From Cohnella lubricantis (lineage in GTDB: Bacteria > Bacillota > Bacilli > Paenibacillales > Paenibacillaceae): 33,283 nt of DNA. The notes under the pieces were generated by a model. That model searched no databases. It was not told the DNA's origin and saw only the letters and a list, made by a program, of their open reading frames with translations. Where the stretch lies: the NCBI RefSeq assembly GCF_014212015.1, contig NZ_JACJVN010000071.1:1-33283 (forward strand), in the 5' to 3' direction. Made by a program: the position numbers and the translations under genes. How positions within the stretch are numbered: the stretch's first letter is position 1; each line of letters begins with the position of its first letter. Shown here piece by piece: positions 16,287 to 23,590 of the stretch.

Positions 16287-17738
16287 GTGTACGCAAAATT
16301 GAAAAATGCTTGGTTCTTCAACGTTCGCAAGGACATTCTGTCCGGCATGACCGTCGCTTTGGCATTGATTCCGGAGGCGATCGCCTTCTCGATTCTGGCC
16401 GGCGTCGATCCCATGGTCGGCTTGTACGCTTCCTTCTGCATCGCCGTCACGATCTCGCTGGTCGGAGGACGGATGGGCATGATCTCGGCGGCGACCGGCG
16501 CGATGGCCTCCCTTATGGGGCCTATTATTGCCAAATACGGCATCGAATATTTATTCGCCGCTTCCATTCTGACAGGCATTCTTCAATATGTAATGGGATT
16601 GTTGAAATTCGGCAAATTATTTACCTTCATTCCGCATTCGGTTGTCACCGGCTTCGTGAACGCATTAGCCATTCTCATCTTCATGGCGCAATTGACGAAC
16701 TTCGAAGGCGCGAACTGGATCATGTACTTGATGGTCGCTGGAACGCTTGCGGTCATTTATTTATTCCCATTGTTGACCAAGGCGGTACCTTCCGCGCTTG
16801 TTGCCATCATTATCATGACCGCTCTATCGATGCTATTGCATCTGGATCTGCGGACTGTCGGCGACATGGGCGAGATCAAGCAGGCGCTGCCGTTCTTCCA
16901 CCTGCCGGATATCGAGCTGTCGCTGCATGCCGTGTGGACGATTCTGCCGTTCTCGCTTGCGCTGGCGGTCGTCGGCATTACCGAATCGATGATGACCGCG
17001 TCGCTGGTGGACGAGCTGACGGAGACGAAGAGCGACAAGAACAAGGAGATTCGCGGCCAAGGCATCGCCAACGTCGTCTCCGGCCTGTTCGGCGGCATGG
17101 CGGGCTGCGCGATGATCGGCCAGACGATGATCAACGTCAAGTCCGGCGGCCGCTCGCGGCTCTCGACCTTCGTATCGGGCGTGTTCCTGCTGTTCTTGAT
17201 TCTGGTGCTAGGCGACGTCGTCAAGCAGATTCCGATGGCGGCGCTGGTTGGCGTCATGTTCATGGTCTCGATCGGAACGTTCGACTGGAACTCGCTCCGC
17301 ACACTTGTGAAGGTTCCTCGCGGCGATGCGTTCGTCATGATCGTCACCGTCGTGCTTGTCGTGATCACGTCGGACCTGGCGATCGGCGTCGTCACCGGCG
17401 TCGTGCTGAGCGCACTCCTGTACGGCTGGAAGTCGGCGCGCGTGCATGCGCACGCTTCGGTATCGGAAGGCGGCGTGAAGACGTACCGGATCACGGGGCA
17501 GATGTTCTTCGGCACAATGACTCGCTTCGCCGATCTGTTCGATTACAAGGGCGATCCGGACCGCGTCGTCATCGACTTCAGCGCGACTCATCTGTGGGAC
17601 CATTCCGCCGTCACGGCTATTGCCAAGGCGGTTGCGAAGTACGAGCAGAACGGGAAGCGGGCGACCATCGCCGGCTTGAACGAAGAGAGCCAGGCGCTGG
17701 TTGACCGAAGCGGGCTAGCCGTACCGGCTGGGCATTGA
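16287..17738 (+). CDS. SulP-family inorganic anion transporter with STAS domain
   Basis: This membrane protein imports or exchanges inorganic anions (sulfate, bicarbonate or similar). The 483 residues comprise a SulP transmembrane domain with 10-12 hydrophobic segments (about 15-385), including the family stretch [20 protein letters not shown] near the N-terminus and later [22 protein letters not shown]-terminal STAS domain (about 385-483, with [16 protein letters not shown]) follows. The GTG start at 16287 has the purine-rich GGGGAGAGGAG about 11 bases upstream. It is a single-gene unit between two terminators. Bicarbonate or sulfate cannot be told apart from sequence alone; no carbonic anhydrase or sulfate assimilation gene is adjacent to decide it. 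Confidence 0.9.
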   Translation: MYAKLKNAWFFNVRKDILSGMTVALALIPEAIAFSILAGVDPMVGLYASFCIAVTISLVGGRMGMISAATGAMASLMGPIIAKYGIEYLFAASILTGILQYVMGLLKFGKLFTFIPHSVVTGFVNALAILIFMAQLTNFEGANWIMYLMVAGTLAVIYLFPLLTKAVPSALVAIIIMTALSMLLHLDLRTVGDMGEIKQALPFFHLPDIELSLHAVWTILPFSLALAVVGITESMMTASLVDELTETKSDKNKEIRGQGIANVVSGLFGGMAGCAMIGQTMINVKSGGRSRLSTFVSGVFLLFLILVLGDVVKQIPMAALVGVMFMVSIGTFDWNSLRTLVKVPRGDAFVMIVTVVLVVITSDLAIGVVTGVVLSALLYGWKSARVHAHASVSEGGVKTYRITGQMFFGTMTRFADLFDYKGDPDRVVIDFSATHLWDHSAVTAIAKAVAKYEQNGKRATIAGLNEESQALVDRSGLAVPAGH

Positions 17739-17748
17739 GCAATAGCAG

Positions 17749-17786
17749 AGAGGCGGCTCTCCCGTGAAGGGTGGGGCCGCCTCTTT
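17749..17786 (+). terminator. Rho-independent terminator after SulP gene
   Basis: AGAGGCGGC (17749-17757) pairs perfectly with GCCGCCTCT (17776-17784), followed by TT. It lies between convergent genes and may serve the minus-strand ABC operon too, although its minus-strand tail is not T-rich. Confidence 0.7.
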
Positions 17787-17803
17787 GTATAGCTTGCTCT
17801 CGC

Positions 17804-18175
17804 CTAATCCGGATAAACCTTCTTCATAAGCTCCACCACTTCATCTAGCGTGAGCCCGAACGATTGGTAGTAGGCGGCGTCGATGGCCATCTGCTTCGAG
17901 ACCGTCTCGTCGCGGATGCGCAGCATCTCGTCGGGGGAGAATTCGGCTACGAAGCATCCTTTGCCCGTTACCGTGTGGATCAGACCGCAGCGTTCGAGCT
18001 CTTCCCAAGCCTTCTTGACGGTGATGACGCTAATGCGCAGCTCCAGAGCTGCTTGGCGAATAGGCGGCAGACTGTAGCCGCTCGGCAACTCGCCTTTGAG
18101 AATTTGAGCGCTGATCTGTTCGAACAGCTGCTGATAGATCGGTTTGTCCGAAGAATTCGATATGGCGATGTTCAT
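17804..18175 (-). CDS. GntR-family repressor, YtrA type
   Basis: This small transcription factor has a winged helix-turn-helix at about residues 10-78. It includes PIYQQLFEQISAQILKG and SLPPIRQAALELRISVITVKKA, the DNA-recognition part. A short C-terminal tail follows, without a ligand-binding FadR or UTRA domain. The length (123 residues) is typical of YtrA/PmtR proteins that control neighbouring ABC exporters. Its ATG at 18175 overlaps the upstream permease stop as ATGA, and GGTGGAG lies 5-10 bases before it, so it is translationally coupled as the last gene of the operon it probably represses. The usual order in this family is regulator first, so its place at the 3' end is unusual. A palindrome at 19694-19718 in the operon promoter is its likely operator. 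Confidence 0.88.
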   Translation of the reverse strand: MNIAISNSSDKPIYQQLFEQISAQILKGELPSGYSLPPIRQAALELRISVITVKKAWEELERCGLIHTVTGKGCFVAEFSPDEMLRIRDETVSKQMAIDAAYYQSFGLTLDEVVELMKKVYPD

Positions 18176-18828
18176 TGGATCTCCACCCGTTGGAATCGTG
18201 CGACCGAGATGCGGTAAGCAATCCACGTAGAAGCAACAAAGATCACGATCCCTGCCGCCAGGATGGATGTTTGGATCGCCGCATTGTCAGCGCCGGATCC
18301 GTTGAAGAGGTCGGATACATAGGAGCTTTGAATCCCGACCCACTGGGCAATAACGGCAAATACCACAGCGGCGGCGATAGCTGTCATCTGCGCCGGACCG
18401 TATTTATACGCTGTCTTGTAATACATGGGGAACAAGAAGAGGTTGAAGATCGCCACCATGATGAAGCATAGCCCCCAGAATCCCAGATGCGGCGCGAAGA
18501 AATAATAGGTCAGATCCGGATAGAGGCGAATCGTGAACAAGCCGTAGATCATGGCCGTCCCAATATGCAGGATCTCCAGAATGACAATGACGGACATCCT
18601 TGCCTTCACCATATCCGGCTTGGTCACAGGCATCATCGTCGTGAAGAGCAGATCGTTCTGCGCTCTAAATTGGGCGAAGATATTCGGGATCGTGATCCAG
18701 AAGAAGTACATGACCACAATGAAGTAGATCCAACCCGGTACGAGCATTAAGGCGCCCATCAGCAACGGCATGACGAGAAACATCGGATTGACGCCTAACT
18801 TCAAATCCTTCATCAATAAGTTATACAT
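18172..18828 (-). CDS. ABC-2 type exporter membrane subunit
   Basis: This integral membrane protein of 218 residues has about six hydrophobic segments. The stretch NDLLFTTMMPVTKPDMVKAR is a cytoplasmic loop pattern of the small ABC-2 permeases (ABC2_membrane_5 type) that pair with GntR regulators. It overlaps the ATPase gene upstream by 8 bases and the repressor gene downstream by 4, which indicates tight coupling. GGAGG lies 5-10 bases before the ATG at 18828. Together with the ATPase it probably forms an exporter for a lipophilic compound, antimicrobial or membrane-active peptide. The substrate is not deducible. Confidence 0.82.
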   Translation of the reverse strand: MYNLLMKDLKLGVNPMFLVMPLLMGALMLVPGWIYFIVVMYFFWITIPNIFAQFRAQNDLLFTTMMPVTKPDMVKARMSVIVILEILHIGTAMIYGLFTIRLYPDLTYYFFAPHLGFWGLCFIMVAIFNLFLFPMYYKTAYKYGPAQMTAIAAAVVFAVIAQWVGIQSSYVSDLFNGSGADNAAIQTSILAAGIVIFVASTWIAYRISVARFQRVEIQ

Positions 18829-19675
18829 GCGCAGCCTCCATCTTCGCGAAGTAGATCATGATCTCCTCAAGACTCGGCGTGGCTGCCTTGATGCCGGAGG
18901 AGGGATCGAAGTCTTGAGAACGGATCAATCCCGTGAAGCCGAACGAGTTCTTCTTGAACGAGATCAACCGATCCTTCACCTGGTTCAGCTGGTCTTCGCT
19001 GCCGTTCAGCAGGCGATAGGACTCCTTAAATTCTTCTTTCTCGGAGCTGTGGATGATCCGTCCGTTCTCGATGAAGGTGATGAAGTCCGCGCACTTCTCC
19101 AAGTCAGAGGTAATATGGGTTGAAAATAAGATGCTGATCTCGCCGTCTACGACGAGCTCTTGGAAGATATCAAGCAGATCGTCCCTTGCGACCGGATCGA
19201 GGCCGCTCGTCGGTTCGTCGAGAATTAGAAGCTTCGCGCCGTGAGATAGGGCGAGCGCTAAGCTGTACTTCACTCTCATTCCCGTCGACAGCTCGACGAT
19301 CTTCTTGTTCTCGTCCAATTTGAATCTGCTCAGGTAGCTGTAGTAGGTGTCGTCGTTCCAATGAGTGTAGAACCTCTTCATGACGTCGGTTAACGTCTTC
19401 ATCTTGCTTCGCGTATAGAAGTCGATGCCGCCGAAGGCGAATCCGATCTCCTGCTTCAACTCGAGCTCGTGTTCAGCCATGTTCTTGCCCAGAATGCGCA
19501 CCTCGCCGCCATCCAGATGAAGCATGTTCAAGATCGACTTGATGGTGGTGGTCTTGCCCGCGCCATTCGCGCCAATGAAGCCCATAATGTAACCCTTCTC
19601 CAGTTGGAACGACACATCTCTCAGCTGAAAATTCGGATATACCTTAGTCAGATTGCGAACATCCAAGGCCAGCAT
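18821..19675 (-). CDS. ABC exporter ATPase subunit
   Basis: This cytosolic ATP-hydrolysing subunit pairs with the membrane protein encoded next. The 284 residues show Walker A GANGAGKTT (Lys41), signature LSTGM (129-133), Walker B LLILDEP (Asp153, Glu154) and the D-loop SGLD. The C-terminal extension is typical of drug or antimicrobial-peptide exporters. ATG 19675 is chosen because AGGAGGT ends 5 bases upstream and the protein then begins MLALDVRNLTKVY, the normal family N-terminus; longer in-frame extensions would run through the promoter. It is the first gene of a three-gene operon ending in the GntR regulator. Confidence 0.92.
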   Translation of the reverse strand: MLALDVRNLTKVYPNFQLRDVSFQLEKGYIMGFIGANGAGKTTTIKSILNMLHLDGGEVRILGKNMAEHELELKQEIGFAFGGIDFYTRSKMKTLTDVMKRFYTHWNDDTYYSYLSRFKLDENKKIVELSTGMRVKYSLALALSHGAKLLILDEPTSGLDPVARDDLLDIFQELVVDGEISILFSTHITSDLEKCADFITFIENGRIIHSSEKEEFKESYRLLNGSEDQLNQVKDRLISFKKNSFGFTGLIRSQDFDPSSGIKAATPSLEEIMIYFAKMEAAHV

Positions 19676-19693
19676 GCCATACCTCCTCGTTGG

Positions 19694-19718
19694 ATTGTGT
19701 ATATCGTATATGCACAAT
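19694..19718. promoter_or_regulatory. Palindromic operator of the GntR/ABC operon
   Basis: ATTGTGTATAT (19694-19704), a 3-base spacer and ATATGCACAAT (19708-19718) form an inverted repeat with one mismatch. It overlaps the -10 and start region of the operon promoter, the expected place for autorepression by the GntR protein encoded at the end of the operon. Confidence 0.65.
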
Positions 19719-19744
19719 ATATCACTAGGGGTGAATGGAGTCAA
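19716..19744 (-). promoter_or_regulatory. Promoter of the ABC/GntR operon
   Basis: Read on the minus strand, TTGACT (19744-19739), a 17-bp spacer and TATATT (19721-19716) give a strong sigma-A promoter. It lies about 40 bases before the ATPase start. Confidence 0.75.
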
Positions 19745-19774
19745 CAGGTTGGGGAAAGCTGCAGCACGGCGAAA

Positions 19775-19806
19775 GAGGCTATTGCTTTCTGACAAGCAAC
19801 AGCCCC
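19775..19806 (-). terminator. Hairpin terminator of 2-hydroxyacid dehydrogenase gene
   Basis: On the minus strand GGGGCTGTTGCTT pairs with AAGCAATAGCCTC apart from one internal mismatch, with a short loop and TTT after it. It lies about 80 bases after the dehydrogenase stop. Confidence 0.6.
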
Positions 19807-19885
19807 TGTTCTTATGACGCTGCCATTTCTCGTTCCTCCCATGCGTTGTCGTGACCATCTTAAGTTACGGCTGCGGCTTCAGCTT

Positions 19886-20929
19886 TCAGCCGTTCACGAC
19901 GTTAACCGACGACCCGGAGAGGAAGCGGGCGACGTTGTCTACCGCGATGCCGAGCAGGCGGGTTCTCGCTTCGAGCGAAGCCCAGGCGATATGCGGCGTT
20001 ATCATGCAATTGCGGGCTGTGAGCAGCGGGTTGTCGCTGCTCGGCGGCTCCGCCGACAGCACGTCCAGCGCGGCGCCACCGATGCGGCCTTCGTTCAAGG
20101 CGGCCGCCAAGTCCGCCTCGGCGATCAGTTTGCCGCGCGCCGTGTTCACGAGGAACGCGGTCGGCTTCATGAGAGCGAGCGCTTCGCGGCCGATCATGCC
20201 TTCCGTGTCTGCGGTCAGCGGGCAGTGCAGGCTGACGACGTCCGATTCGCGCAGCAGCGTCGCCAGATCGACCCGGCGGATGAACGGCGCGTCGTTGTCA
20301 GAAGCGATGCCCGATTGGCCTGCGGGGGCGCTTGGCTCCGCATAGTTGCCGCTGTCGACGGTGCCGCTGACACTTGATGCGATGGCTGAGCCGGGCCGTC
20401 CCGCCGCGATCACCTTCATGCCGAAGGCGTCCGCCAATTGCGCGGCTCGGCGACCGATCCGACCCAGCCCGACAATGCCGATCGTCTTGCCTGACAGCTC
20501 TACGAGCGGCGTCCGCCAATAGCTGAACTCCGGACTGCGCGACCAATCGCCCTGCCGGACCGACTCGCTGTGGAGCCCGACGCGGCTGCACAGCTCGAGC
20601 AGCAGCGCGAAGACGAACTGCGCCACGGACTCGTTCCCGTAAGCGGGCACGTTCGTCACGATGATGCCTTGCCGCTTGGCGGCTTCCACGTCGACGACGT
20701 CATAGCCGGTCGCGAGCACGCCAATGTACTTTAAATCCGGAAGCTTGGCGAGCGTCTCGGCTCTGAGCGGCGTCTTATTCGTCAAGAGAATCTCCGCTCC
20801 TTGGCTTCTCTCCACGATTTGATCCGCCGGCGTGCGGCCATGCACGACGACGTCGCCCAATTCCTCAAGCGAATCCCAGCTCAGATCGCCGGGGTTCAGC
20901 ACATATCCGTCCAGCACTACGATTCTCAT
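19886..20929 (-). CDS. D-2-hydroxyacid dehydrogenase, glycerate/hydroxypyruvate type
   Basis: This NAD(P)-dependent enzyme reduces 2-keto acids such as hydroxypyruvate or glyoxylate. The 347-residue protein has a substrate-binding domain, the dinucleotide motif GLGRIG (Gly154, Gly156, Gly159) and the catalytic set Arg265 (NTARGKL), Glu294 (SAEPP) and His313 (TPHIAW). The N-terminus MRIVVLDGYVLNPGDLSWD is the form seen in bacterial glycerate dehydrogenases. Residues about 181-214 form a Ser/Gly/Ala-rich insertion just after the strand that normally carries the cofactor-selecting residue; related enzymes have a short loop there. Start 20929 is preferred to ATG 20956 because AAGGAGA lies 11-17 bases before it and the family N-terminus begins there. 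It is a single-gene unit. Confidence 0.9.
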   Translation of the reverse strand: MRIVVLDGYVLNPGDLSWDSLEELGDVVVHGRTPADQIVERSQGAEILLTNKTPLRAETLAKLPDLKYIGVLATGYDVVDVEAAKRQGIIVTNVPAYGNESVAQFVFALLLELCSRVGLHSESVRQGDWSRSPEFSYWRTPLVELSGKTIGIVGLGRIGRRAAQLADAFGMKVIAAGRPGSAIASSVSGTVDSGNYAEPSAPAGQSGIASDNDAPFIRRVDLATLLRESDVVSLHCPLTADTEGMIGREALALMKPTAFLVNTARGKLIAEADLAAALNEGRIGGAALDVLSAEPPSSDNPLLTARNCMITPHIAWASLEARTRLLGIAVDNVARFLSGSSVNVVNG

Positions 20930-20969
20930 CCGTTGAATGTCTCCTTCGCCATGCATTATCTACTTATTT

Positions 20970-20998
20970 ATCGTAGCCGAATTAGATCGGGGCAGCAA
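20970..20998 (-). promoter_or_regulatory. Promoter of 2-hydroxyacid dehydrogenase gene
   Basis: On the minus strand TTGCTG (20998-20993), a 17-bp spacer and TACGAT (20975-20970) fit sigma-A consensus reasonably. It lies about 40 bases before the start codon. Confidence 0.5.
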
Positions 20999-21163
20999 TG
21001 CGGCAGGATCAGCTCATCGCTGCATGATTGGGGTGCCTTTCGCTGTTTAGCGCGGATTATCTAGTCCCCAGGTTCATCGGCCCTGTCTGTCTTCGACAGC
21101 GCGTCATATGGTAGAACAGGGTGGATTCGCACCTAATCCGAGTAGGTTGGAGATGAGCCCTTC

Positions 21164-21709
21164 GTGAACAACGCAAGCCGGCTGACCCTCATCATCGAGA
21201 AGAACAAGAGACGAGTGACGGCCAAGCTGCCGTTGTCAGGCGTTCGCCGAGTGGTCGTCGTTATCAATCATCAGTTCACCAATTCGCCGAATACGACGCA
21301 GATTGCGAGCGGAGCCGGCCGAAGCAGCGCGGCGGGCAACAATGCGGCGATCAACTCGCCCAAGGCACAGCAGCAGCAGAGCGTCGGAGCGGACGGAACA
21401 GCGGTTAACAAGGAGTTGGCAGGCTTCAAGCGGATCAAGGGCCGCCCCAGTGCGACTCCGCTGTTGTACCGGCCGCAGCCGGGCTCCGGCCAAGAAGTTG
21501 TTATTGTCCTTAACGATCAGATCGTGAAGCTGCCCAAGCGGAGCCGGAACGCTTCCGCGACTCAGGTGGCGAGCGGGGGAGGCGTCTTCAGCACGGGGGG
21601 GACGAACTCCGCCATCGAGAGCGCCGCTTCTAAGCAGCAGCACGCAGTCGGCGGCGGTGGAAAGGCCGTTAACAAACGAATTAGCAAACGGATCAAAGGG
21701 AGAGGCTAG
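21164..21709 (+). CDS. Unknown basic protein with internal duplication
   Basis: I do not recognise this 181-residue protein. It has no signal peptide or membrane segment and is rich in Ala, Gly, Ser, Gln, Asn and basic residues. It consists of two related halves of about 70 residues. Each begins with a hydrophobic strand (VVVVINHQ and VVIVLNDQ). Each continues with TQIASG or TQVASG, a Gly/Asn/Ser/Gln-rich stretch ending SVG or AVG and then TAVNK or KAVNK, and closes with KRIKGR. The GTG start has TTGGAGATGAG about 6-15 bases upstream. A CATATGGTA at 21105-21113 matches the sigma-K -10 pattern CATANNNTA, but no matching -35 is clear, so spore expression is only a possibility. The composition would suit a structural or self-assembling protein (coat, nucleoid or amyloid-like). 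No function is assigned. Confidence 0.7.
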   Translation: MNNASRLTLIIEKNKRRVTAKLPLSGVRRVVVVINHQFTNSPNTTQIASGAGRSSAAGNNAAINSPKAQQQQSVGADGTAVNKELAGFKRIKGRPSATPLLYRPQPGSGQEVVIVLNDQIVKLPKRSRNASATQVASGGGVFSTGGTNSAIESAASKQQHAVGGGGKAVNKRISKRIKGRG

Positions 21710-21752
21710 ATCTATTCAGAACGCGACCTCGCCCGAAGCCGGATGATCCGCG

Positions 21753-21804
21753 GCGTGATCACGCAATGTGGGGCGTGATCACGCAATGTGAGGCGTGATC
21801 ACGC
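21753..21804. repeat. Three tandem perfect palindromes with 20-bp period
   Basis: GCGTGATCACGC, a perfect 12-bp palindrome, occurs at 21753-21764, 21773-21784 and 21793-21804. The intervening CAATGTGG-like bases are nearly identical, so the whole is a 20-bp tandem repeat. It lies 44 bases after the stop of the unknown basic protein and about 70 bases before the promoter of the MBL-fold gene. Each copy could be a protein-binding site on the same DNA face, or a weak hairpin. Confidence 0.85.
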
Positions 21805-21871
21805 AATTGCGTGCGGGAAGCGGCGTGTTATGCCGTTTTGTGCGCACGAATCAATTTTTTCCAAAAAGGAG

Positions 21872-21900
21872 TTGTGAAAACTAACGTGATTAATTATTAT
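21872..21900 (+). promoter_or_regulatory. Promoter of MBL-fold hydrolase/TetR operon
   Basis: TTGTGA (21872-21877), a 17-bp spacer and TATTAT (21895-21900) lie in an AT-rich patch unlike the flanking GC-rich DNA. The transcript would start inside the palindrome at 21903-21919. Confidence 0.65.
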
Positions 21901-21902
21901 AA

Positions 21903-21919
21903 AACTAATGATATTAGTT
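21903..21919. promoter_or_regulatory. TetR-type operator AACTAAT-3-ATTAGTT
   Basis: AACTAAT (21903-21909) and ATTAGTT (21913-21919) are perfect inverted repeats around a 3-base spacer. The site lies directly after the -10. A related half-site (AACTAA, near 21879-21884) overlaps the spacer of the promoter. The TetR regulator encoded as second gene of the operon is the likely ligand. Confidence 0.6.
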
Positions 21920-21942
21920 ATCGAATAAAAGGAGCGATTGAG

Positions 21943-22695
21943 ATGCGGACGATTCGCAAGGATACGGTGATCCAACTGACGTTTATGCCCCGCTTTTTCC
22001 CCGTAAGTGCTTATTTGGTAGAAGAGGAAGACAGCCTGACGTTGATTGATGCTGCGCTGCCGTATGGGGTGAAGGGCATTCTCCAAGCGGCGGCGCGCAT
22101 CGGCAAGCCGATCGCGCGAATCGTCCTTACGCATGCCCATGGCGACCATATCGGCGCATTGGATGCCCTGAAGAAGGAGCTGCCCGAGGTGACAATCTAC
22201 ATCTCGGCGCGCGACGCCAGGCTGCTCGCCGGCGACAAGAGCTTGGACGCGCATGAGCCGTCTATGCCGATTCGCGGAGGAGTGCCGAAGCCCGGCAAGA
22301 TCGCCTCGAAGCCGGACGTTCTGCTGTACGACGGCGATCGCGTCGGCTCGTTACTGGCGATCTCGACGCCGGGGCACACGCCGGGCTCGATGTCCTTCCT
22401 CGACACGCGCAACCGTGCGCTTATCGCCGGCGATGCGATGCAGACCCGCGGCGGCGTCGCGGTGACGGGACAGCTGAAGCCGTGGTTCCCGTTCCCGGCG
22501 ATGGCCACATGGAACCAGGAGGCTGCGCTGGACAGCGTTCGCAAGCTGCAGCAATTGAAGCCGTCTCTGCTCGCAGTCGGACACGGCCGTATGCTGAGCA
22601 GCCCTTCGCAAGCGATCGAACGCGCTATTGCGGAGGCAGAACGCACCATTACAACGCAAAGGAGCGACTCCATTCATGCCTCGAATCGGTCTTGA
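21943..22695 (+). CDS. Metallo-beta-lactamase-fold hydrolase
   Basis: This cytosolic metal-dependent hydrolase has 250 residues. The zinc-binding motif THAHGDH places His64, His66, Asp68 and His69. Later ligands are probably the His of STPGHTPGS and the Asp of LIAGDAM, with the final His in VGHGR. It belongs to the glyoxalase-II-like branch; the substrate is unknown. ATG 21943 is chosen over upstream in-frame starts because AAAGGAGCG is 8-9 bases away and any longer form would run through the promoter. The next gene, a TetR regulator, overlaps its last 20 bases, so the two are one operon. This hydrolase-regulator arrangement is common for detoxification genes induced by their substrate. Confidence 0.9.
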   Translation: MRTIRKDTVIQLTFMPRFFPVSAYLVEEEDSLTLIDAALPYGVKGILQAAARIGKPIARIVLTHAHGDHIGALDALKKELPEVTIYISARDARLLAGDKSLDAHEPSMPIRGGVPKPGKIASKPDVLLYDGDRVGSLLAISTPGHTPGSMSFLDTRNRALIAGDAMQTRGGVAVTGQLKPWFPFPAMATWNQEAALDSVRKLQQLKPSLLAVGHGRMLSSPSQAIERAIAEAERTITTQRSDSIHASNRS

Positions 22696-23251
22696 TCTGC
22701 CGACGTTGCTGACTGCCGCTGCAGAGATCGCCGACCGCGAAGGGTTCGAAGCGGTCACGCTGGCTTCGCTCGCGCAGAAGCTGCAGATCCGTTCGCCCTC
22801 GCTGTACAACCACATAGCCGGTCTGCCGGACTTGCGCCGTCATCTCGCGCTCCGCGGATTGGCGACGCTCTCCGCCCAGCTTGAGCAGGAAGTCGCCGGC
22901 TGTACCGGAGACGATTCGATTCGCGCTTTCAGCCGCACGTATGTCGCCTTCGCCCGCACGCATCCGGGACTGTACGAAGCGATCCAGCGGGCGCCGGCCC
23001 CGGACGACGAACTGCTGCAGCAAGCCGGAGGCCGAGTGCTGGACCAAGTATATCGTGCGATGACCAGCTACGGGCTGGAGGGAGACGCCGCCGTTCACGC
23101 GGTGCGGGCGATCCGAAGCTTGCTGCATGGCTTCGTCACGCTGGAGCGGCAAGGGGGCTTCGGCATTCCGCTTGATCTGGACGTGACGTTTCGCCTTATG
23201 GTGGATACTTTCCTGGCCGGCGTCAAGGCGATGAGGACGGGGGAAGGATGA
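22676..23251 (+). CDS. TetR-family regulator with WHG-type ligand domain
   Basis: This 191-residue repressor has an N-terminal helix-turn-helix (about 8-53, with TLASLAQKLQIRSPSLYNHI). A C-terminal ligand-binding domain of the WHG/TetR_C_33 kind follows, with the feature RAIRSLLHGFVTLERQGGFG. Its ATG at 22676 has AAAGGAGCG upstream within the end of the hydrolase gene, giving a 20-base overlap. It probably controls its own operon through the palindrome at 21903-21919. The inducer is unknown and is likely the substrate of the hydrolase. Confidence 0.9.
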   Translation: MPRIGLDLPTLLTAAAEIADREGFEAVTLASLAQKLQIRSPSLYNHIAGLPDLRRHLALRGLATLSAQLEQEVAGCTGDDSIRAFSRTYVAFARTHPGLYEAIQRAPAPDDELLQQAGGRVLDQVYRAMTSYGLEGDAAVHAVRAIRSLLHGFVTLERQGGFGIPLDLDVTFRLMVDTFLAGVKAMRTGEG

Positions 23252-23296
23252 GTTGAGCGACAAGCGGGCATCTAGGTCGCTGAGGCTGTAGATCTC

Positions 23297-23360
23297 CGCC
23301 GCTGCGGTTCGCGTACAGCTGCCGAACGGCGAACAAGCCGCGCGCGAACCGCGTGCGGCG
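23297..23360. other. Long GC-rich hairpin
   Basis: CGCCGCTGCGGTTCGCG (23297-23313) is nearly the reverse complement of 23343-23360, with one small bulge. It encloses a loop of about 30 bases that contains a smaller GCCG/CGGC hairpin. There is no T-run. It follows the TetR gene by 45 bases and may act as an mRNA 3' end or be a dispersed repeat. Confidence 0.5.
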
Positions 23361-23370
23361 TGAAGAATTC

Positions 23371-23533
23371 GATCTAATCGCCTACATGGATGCGGAATCG
23401 GCAATCCCGCCGAGAGAAGGCGATCTAATCGCCTACATGGATGCGGAATTGGCAAACCCGCCGAATGAAGTCGATCTAATCGCCTACATGGACGCGGAAT
23501 CGGCAAACCCGCCGAATGAAGTCGATCAGATCG
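23371..23533. repeat. 51-bp tandem repeat, just over three copies
   Basis: Units start at 23371, 23422, 23473 and (partial) 23524, each beginning GATCTAATCGCCTACATGGA or close to it. The 51-bp period keeps frames open: the + frame from GTG 23353 to 23613 would encode an 86-residue peptide with the repeated unit DLIAYMDAESANPPNEV. I see no good ribosome binding site, and the frame runs into the end of the opposite map gene, so I treat it as a repeat rather than a gene. The region 23252-23590 holds only this and the hairpin at 23297. Confidence 0.75.
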
Positions 23534-23590
23534 CCTGCATCCGCTACATCGCCGGGATATCGTTCGCCGCAGTCACTCGGCGACTCCCCC

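Noticed and set aside
21105..21113. Sigma-K promoter for the unknown basic protein
   Set aside because: The CATATGGTA match to CATANNNTA stands alone; no AC-type -35 is present at the required distance, and a 9-base pattern with three free positions arises easily by chance.
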